From contig CM036154.1 in the NCBI GenBank assembly GCA_020631735.1, positions 124,001 to 188,000 of the forward strand: a DNA stretch of 64,000 nucleotides. The letters run 5' to 3'. Shown piece after piece: positions 59,331-64,000 of the stretch (its first letter is position 1; each line of letters opens with the position of its first letter). Source of the DNA: Saccharum officinarum (Eukaryota; Streptophyta; Magnoliopsida; Poales; Poaceae). A program made the translations under genes and the position numbers. Under the pieces are notes generated by a model. That model did no database searches. It saw nothing but the letters and a program-made list of their open reading frames with translations, and was not told the DNA's origin.

Positions 59331-59611
59331 AGGCGACGTGGACACGGTAACTACACGGAAGTCGACTGCGGCTTAAAGAGGTTAATTCCTGGTCAAACTT
59401 AAATACGCTCCGGTTTTTTTCTTTAATTAAGCGGTATCAGAAGGAAGCACGAATCCTGCTGGATTTTATACGAGCATAAAGAAGCAGAAGATTCACAAGG
59501 CTCCCTGCATCATGATGGTCTTATCAGATCTTGGAAGCTAGTGGGGGACATTTTTTTGGCAAATCAGAAACATTAAAACCCCACCCATTTCTGGAACTTC
59601 TGAAAATTTTT
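59331..59611. other. Intergenic, nothing recognised
   Basis: About 280 bp, AT-rich, no coding frame or repeat boundary recognised. Confidence 0.5.
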
Positions 59612-59957
59612 GGGCTGCGTTTAGTTTGTGAAAAGGAAATTTTTGGATGTCACGTCGGAGGTGTCGGAAGGATGTCAGGAGAGGTTTTCGAATACTAATA
59701 AAAAAACAAATTATAGAACTGTCAAGAAACTACCAGACGAATCTAATAATACTAATTAATCAGTCATTAGCACATGTTAGTTACGGTAGTACTTAAGACT
59801 TTTCATGGACTAATTAGGTTTAAAAGATTTGTCTCACGATTTTTCCGAGAACTATGCAATTAGTTTTTTTTCCATCTATGTTTAGTAATCCATGCATGTG
59901 TCAAACATTCAATGTGATGGGTGGAGGCAAAAAAAAAAGGGAACTAAAACAGGCCTG
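59612..59957. mobile_element. MITE with gtttagtt ends
   Basis: Ends gggctgcgtttagttt and gggaactaaaacaggcct are imperfect inverted repeats about 346 bp apart. The interior has family phrases actatgcaattagtt and aatccatgcatgtgtcaaac. Confidence 0.6.
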
Positions 59958-59971
59958 AAACACAACTTAGG

Positions 59972-60199
59972 TCCCGTTTGGTTTGAGTATGTTAAAGTTT
60001 AACTCCCATCACATTAATATTCTCTCAAATGCATGGAGTACCAAATGTAGACTAATTGCATGCATGTTGGCACATATTAGGAGTAATTTACGAGACGAAT
60101 CTATTAAGCCTAATTAGTCTAAGATTAGAAATTTTTTGTCAAATAAGACGAAAGTACTACAGTGTTTGTTAAACTTTAACTTCTACAACCAAACACCCC
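59972..60199. mobile_element. MITE, TSD TTA (Tourist-like)
   Basis: 228 bp with ends ggtcccgtttggtt and aaccaaacacccc, flanked by TTA (59969-59971, 60200-60202). It is the same family as 43995-44224, inverted. Confidence 0.8.
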
Positions 60200-60202
60200 T
60201 TA

Positions 60203-60593
60203 ACAGATGAAGCAAAATGATACTCCGTACGTACGTAAGTGTCAAAACAAGCACATCCGGGTGAACAAGATTGCCATATACAGCTCCAGCCTCCAAATGT
60301 TCCAAGGAAAAGCACCATGGAAAAATAAATAAATAAATAAAGCAAAGAATAGCTACAGGAGTCCGAGTCATTTTCTAAGAATCAAGCCCACAACCATGGC
60401 TGACGCTCGGATGATGCTCTAAGATCAAAGACTACATACAGGATAAAAAGGGCGAAGATTCACTAAAACAGAAGCGTTACCAGGCAGCAGAGATCTATCT
60501 TGTACACAAATGGCAATGCAGAAAACTTCATTGCCATGATCAAACTGTAGCCATGCCCAACTTCGGTTTCCGGCTGAAATTAGCTCTAGTTTC
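60203..60593 (-). other. 3' UTR / downstream region of the Ca2+-ATPase gene
   Basis: Non-coding. It contains a short (AAAT)n microsatellite at about 60325-60343. The part next to 60594 is probably 3' UTR. Confidence 0.45.
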
Positions 60594-63500
60594 CTACGAA
60601 GACCCAACTGGTATCATCTTCACAATAGCTGCGATAGGCATGCCTATGAAACCGATAAAAATACATGCTATCCACTGGTTGAGCGTAAGAGGGGTAGTGT
60701 TTGCGAAATCACCAAGGAGCTGTATTATGATGAACTGGAAGATGACTGTGCTGCCGAGGACAGCAATGAACACGTTGTTGTTTAGAATGCCTTCAAACAC
60801 ATTTATCCTCTCCATCTCTCTCGAGCTCACCTCATTGAATACCTGCACAGCAAAGTTAAAGGTTAAGTTCACAAATAATCGCATCGTTAGTGCAATAAAT
60901 TTAAACCGAGCACAAATGCAGACAGACCAATTCATCAGCACTTAGCTAGTTTACCTGGCAGAATACGAAGCAATTGAAGATCAGTGTGTTCAAGACTAGA
61001 TCGGAGTTATCGCCCTTGATTCCAAACAACCACTTCCCCTCTGTCTGTAGGTACCAAATTACAAGGAATTGGTAGAAGGACTGTCCCAGGATGTTTCTCC
61101 ACATAATGTTACTGATGAAGTTTCCTTTCCTTCCAACAGGTGTTCTCTTCATCAGTTCATTGTTTGGGGGTTCTGTAGCCAATGCCAGTGCACCCAGTGT
61201 ATCCATGATCATGTTGACCCAGAGCAATTGCACAGCAGTAAGAGGGGCACTCCCTGAATCAGCATGAATACAAATAATGAGATGTGGATTTATGAAATAA
61301 ACAAAAACGCTGAAGTAGTACAAGGATTTCCAAACCATGAACTAATACAGGATGACAAATGTACCTGTAAGGCAAGCTGAGGAGAAGTTTACCACCAGAG
61401 CAACCACATTGACAGTGAGCTGAAACTGCACAAACTTCTGAATGTTGATGTACACTGATCGACCCCATTTTGCAACGGTAACAATAGTGGAGAAGTTGTC
61501 ATCAAGAATGATGACATCAGCACTCTCTTTGGCCACCTTCAAGAATATGTTAAGAGTCAAAATCAAAATGGGAGTAAATAGTGAATTAACTTGAGATATG
61601 TAAATGATGGTGTTACTCATGGTCATGGATATCAGATCTCATAGATGTCGCAGCCATATAGAAGAATGAAAGAGCAAAAATTACACTATTAAATATAGCT
61701 AAAAATTACTTTCCAAGATATTTGATATCGGTGATTACTACAAGATATCAGTAATAGTTTGGTTATTGAAAGGACATGGCTAGTTATTTTTAGCAATATA
61801 GGGAAATCTCGAAATTACCTCGGTTCCAGCAATGCCCATTGCAAGCCCAATATCAGCCTCATGAAGCGCAGGCGCATCATTTGTCCCATCACCAGTCACA
61901 GCCACAACTTCGTCGAGTTTAGTTCGAAGATGCTTGACAAGGGTATGCTTATCCAGTGGCGAAGATCTTGCCATCACCTGGTGCATCCATAGCAAAGCAC
62001 AGTGGTCAATGAGCTACTAGATTTCGCAAAAGCGCACAAAGATGGGTACTAGAACTCATGAACTTACCTGTATCTTTGGTATCAGTTGAGTAAGCTCTTC
62101 TTCACTCTTGGTTCTGAAATCTGGGCCTTCTATGGCAATGCCACCTTCAGTTAAAATGCCGCATTCCCGGGCAATTGCCTTTGCCGTGTTGATGTTGTCA
62201 CCTGTGACCATCCTGACGGTAATACCTGCTGACCTGCAGATGGCAACTGATTCCTTCACTCCGGGCCGCACTGGGTCTTTGATCCCCACAATGCCAATGC
62301 AGGTGTACCCATCTGTTGGGATCTGATCATTGACTGAGAACCCATCCTCAACTTCCATGTAGGCAAGACAGAGAGTGCGAAGTGCCTCGTTCGCGAAGCT
62401 ATCGATTGTGGCCTTCAAGTGATCAATGGTTCCTTCATCCAAGGGGATGACATTGCCTTCCTCATTCAGGTACTTGCTGCAAGATGCCAGTATGATCTCT
62501 GATGCACCTTTGCAGTGTGCTCGCAGTGCGCCCTCTGGGAGCTGGATTACCACTCCCATTCTCTTCTTGGCAGAGTTGAATGGCTCCACCTTTACAAGGG
62601 TGCTTGCTTTGCGCACTGCAGAAAAGTCTCCACCGAGTGACAGCCCGAACTCCAGAATAGCTGTCTCAGTTGGTGTCCCCAGTATTTCACGTTTGCCATC
62701 CTGGTTCCAGACAACGTCGCCCCCAGTGTTGTTGAATATGGACTGGGAGAGAATCGTCATGACAGAGTCTGGGAGTTCGGAGGACAGGCTCTTGGCATCT
62801 GAAGCACCATCCACTTCTTTGATCTTACCACAAATGCAGGCTTTGATGACAGTCATGTGGTTTGTCGTGAGAGTGCCGGTCTTGTCACTGCAAATGGAGG
62901 TCGCTGAGCCCATGGTCTCACAGGCTGCAAGGTGCCGGACGAGTGCCTTGTCGTTCATCATCTTCTTCATTGCGAATGCAAGGCTCAGTGTCACGGCAAG
63001 CGGTAGCCCTTCAGGTACTGCCACAACGACGATGGTGACAGCAATGGCGAAGAACTCAAGCAACTCCAATGCGTCATCTCCAGTCCAGCTCAAGTATGTG
63101 CCATCAGTGATCTTGCGCCGGAACAGGCTTTCGGTGAGCACCGCGAATGTGACGACAGCAAAGATAAGTCCTATCTTACCAATGATGGTGGCCACACCAT
63201 TCAGCTTGACCTGCAATGGCGTCTCGTCATCACCACCTTCACTGAGAGTGGCCATCAGCTTCCCCCACTGAGTCCTCATGCCGACAGTGGTGACGAGCAT
63301 CTTGCAAGAACCGTCCTGCACCTTCGTCCCTGACAGAAGGAATGGGTTCTCAGCATTGACGGCAACTGGCTCGCTCTCTCCAGTCAAGCTTGACTCGTTG
63401 ATCAGAAGCGAGAAGCCTGACATGAACAGCCCATCAGCCGGCACTTGATCACCAATGGAGAGGTGAACGATGTCACCGGCGAGAAGTTCATATATTGAGA

Positions 63501-64000
63501 GCTTCTGCCTGTACCCGCTCCGGGTGACCTGCACCGTGATCTTCTTCTTCTCCTTGTCGAGGTCCTTGAACTGCAGGGACTGGCGGTAGTCGCTTGACGC
63601 TGTGACGAACACGACCAGCAGGATGCTGGCCACAATGCCGAGCCCGTCGTGCGCGCCCTTGGGCCATCCCTCCGTGGCGATGCCAACAATGAGTGAGACA
63701 AACGCGCACGCGGCAAGGATCATGAGTGTCATGTCCTGCAACGCCTCCCAGACGAAGACCAAGAAACCACGGGACTCCGCCTCCGCGAACTTGTTGACGC
63801 CAAAGACATCCCGCCGGGTTGCTAGCTTGTCCGCGGACGTGGTGAGGCCGTCAGACTCCGAAGTGGATAGCTTGGACGCGAGGCCCTGGACGCCACCATG
63901 AGATTTCAGCTTCTTCACGTCATGGCCCTCGACAATCGAGCTCAGCTCCTCAGCGCAGATGCCAAAACCAGCCGCCTTGACATCAGCTGGGACCTTGTAC
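60594..64000 (-). CDS. ACA: Autoinhibited Ca2+-ATPase (P-type IIB), 5' end beyond the window
   Basis: Minus-strand exons: 64000 (open)-62068, 61977-61819, 61536-61365, 61253-60955, 60842-60594, all with GT-AG introns and consistent phases; stop TAG at 60594-60596. The visible 937 residues lack roughly the first 80, including most of the calmodulin-binding autoinhibitory region. The pump exports Ca2+ from the cytosol using ATP and is relieved by calmodulin. All motifs are present: SLTGESEPV (phosphatase loop), VPEGLPL in membrane segment 4, the phosphorylation site CSDKTGTLT (about 62870-62895), KGASE (nucleotide binding), [16 protein letters not shown] (hinge), then membrane segments 5-10 with [17 protein letters not shown]. 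The compact gene, with one very large exon, fits the ACA1/2/7 subgroup. Isoform is not certain. No defect seen. Confidence 0.95.

Noticed and set aside
62426..63271. 281-residue plus-strand frame
   Set aside because: Antisense shadow of the large conserved Ca2+-ATPase exon.

Overview
This window is grass (Poaceae) nuclear DNA. It shows multi-exon genes with GT-AG introns, a GC-rich D-type cyclin and a type IIB Ca2+-ATPase, Tourist-like MITEs and nested Ty3 LTR retrotransposons with LTRs of up to 5 kb. Two runs of exactly 100 N (8122-8221, 38773-38872) are scaffold gaps.

Layout. 1-4877: the 3' part of a Ty3 element of Tat/Athila type, its LTR (3232-4855) and a primer-binding site directly after the LTR. 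4881-7805: a solo LTR with target-site duplication GATGG. 8222-38552: element B, a minus-strand chromodomain-type Ty3 element with decayed genes. Element C, plus strand, 16685-33182, inserted inside B's gag with duplication GGTAT. C has nearly identical 5.03-kb LTRs and a complete pol frame, and looks recent. 38873-42460: a Reina-like chromovirus, frameshifted several times. 42461-47313: MITEs and Mutator-like nonautonomous elements, one with a GC-rich interior. 47314-48788: a five-exon D-type cyclin. 49351-60200: MITEs, a second solo LTR (52380-56259, duplication GATAA) and scattered exon-like stretches of an unrecognised minus-strand gene. 60594-64000: the 3' five exons of a minus-strand autoinhibited Ca2+-ATPase that runs off the window.

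The most unusual content is in elements B and C. Both carry an extra gene between the 5' LTR and gag. In C its first 23 residues after Met match the histone H3 tail at 17 positions, keeping R2, K4, R8, K9, S10 and R17 but replacing K14, K18 and K23. A coiled coil and a very acidic C-terminus follow. B has a diverged homologue. The start codons of this gene and of gag lie directly at, or one base after, a 3' splice-acceptor-like sequence in both elements. Their LTRs, and the LTR at 52380, share a 54-55-bp intron-like module built around a TGAGTAC/GTACTCA hairpin, and C and the 52380 LTR share an exon-like stretch encoding an acidic peptide. Together these suggest a spliced retrotransposon expression programme that makes a histone-tail mimic in elements whose integrase ends in a chromodomain. 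Similarity and positions are read from the sequence; function and splicing are inference.
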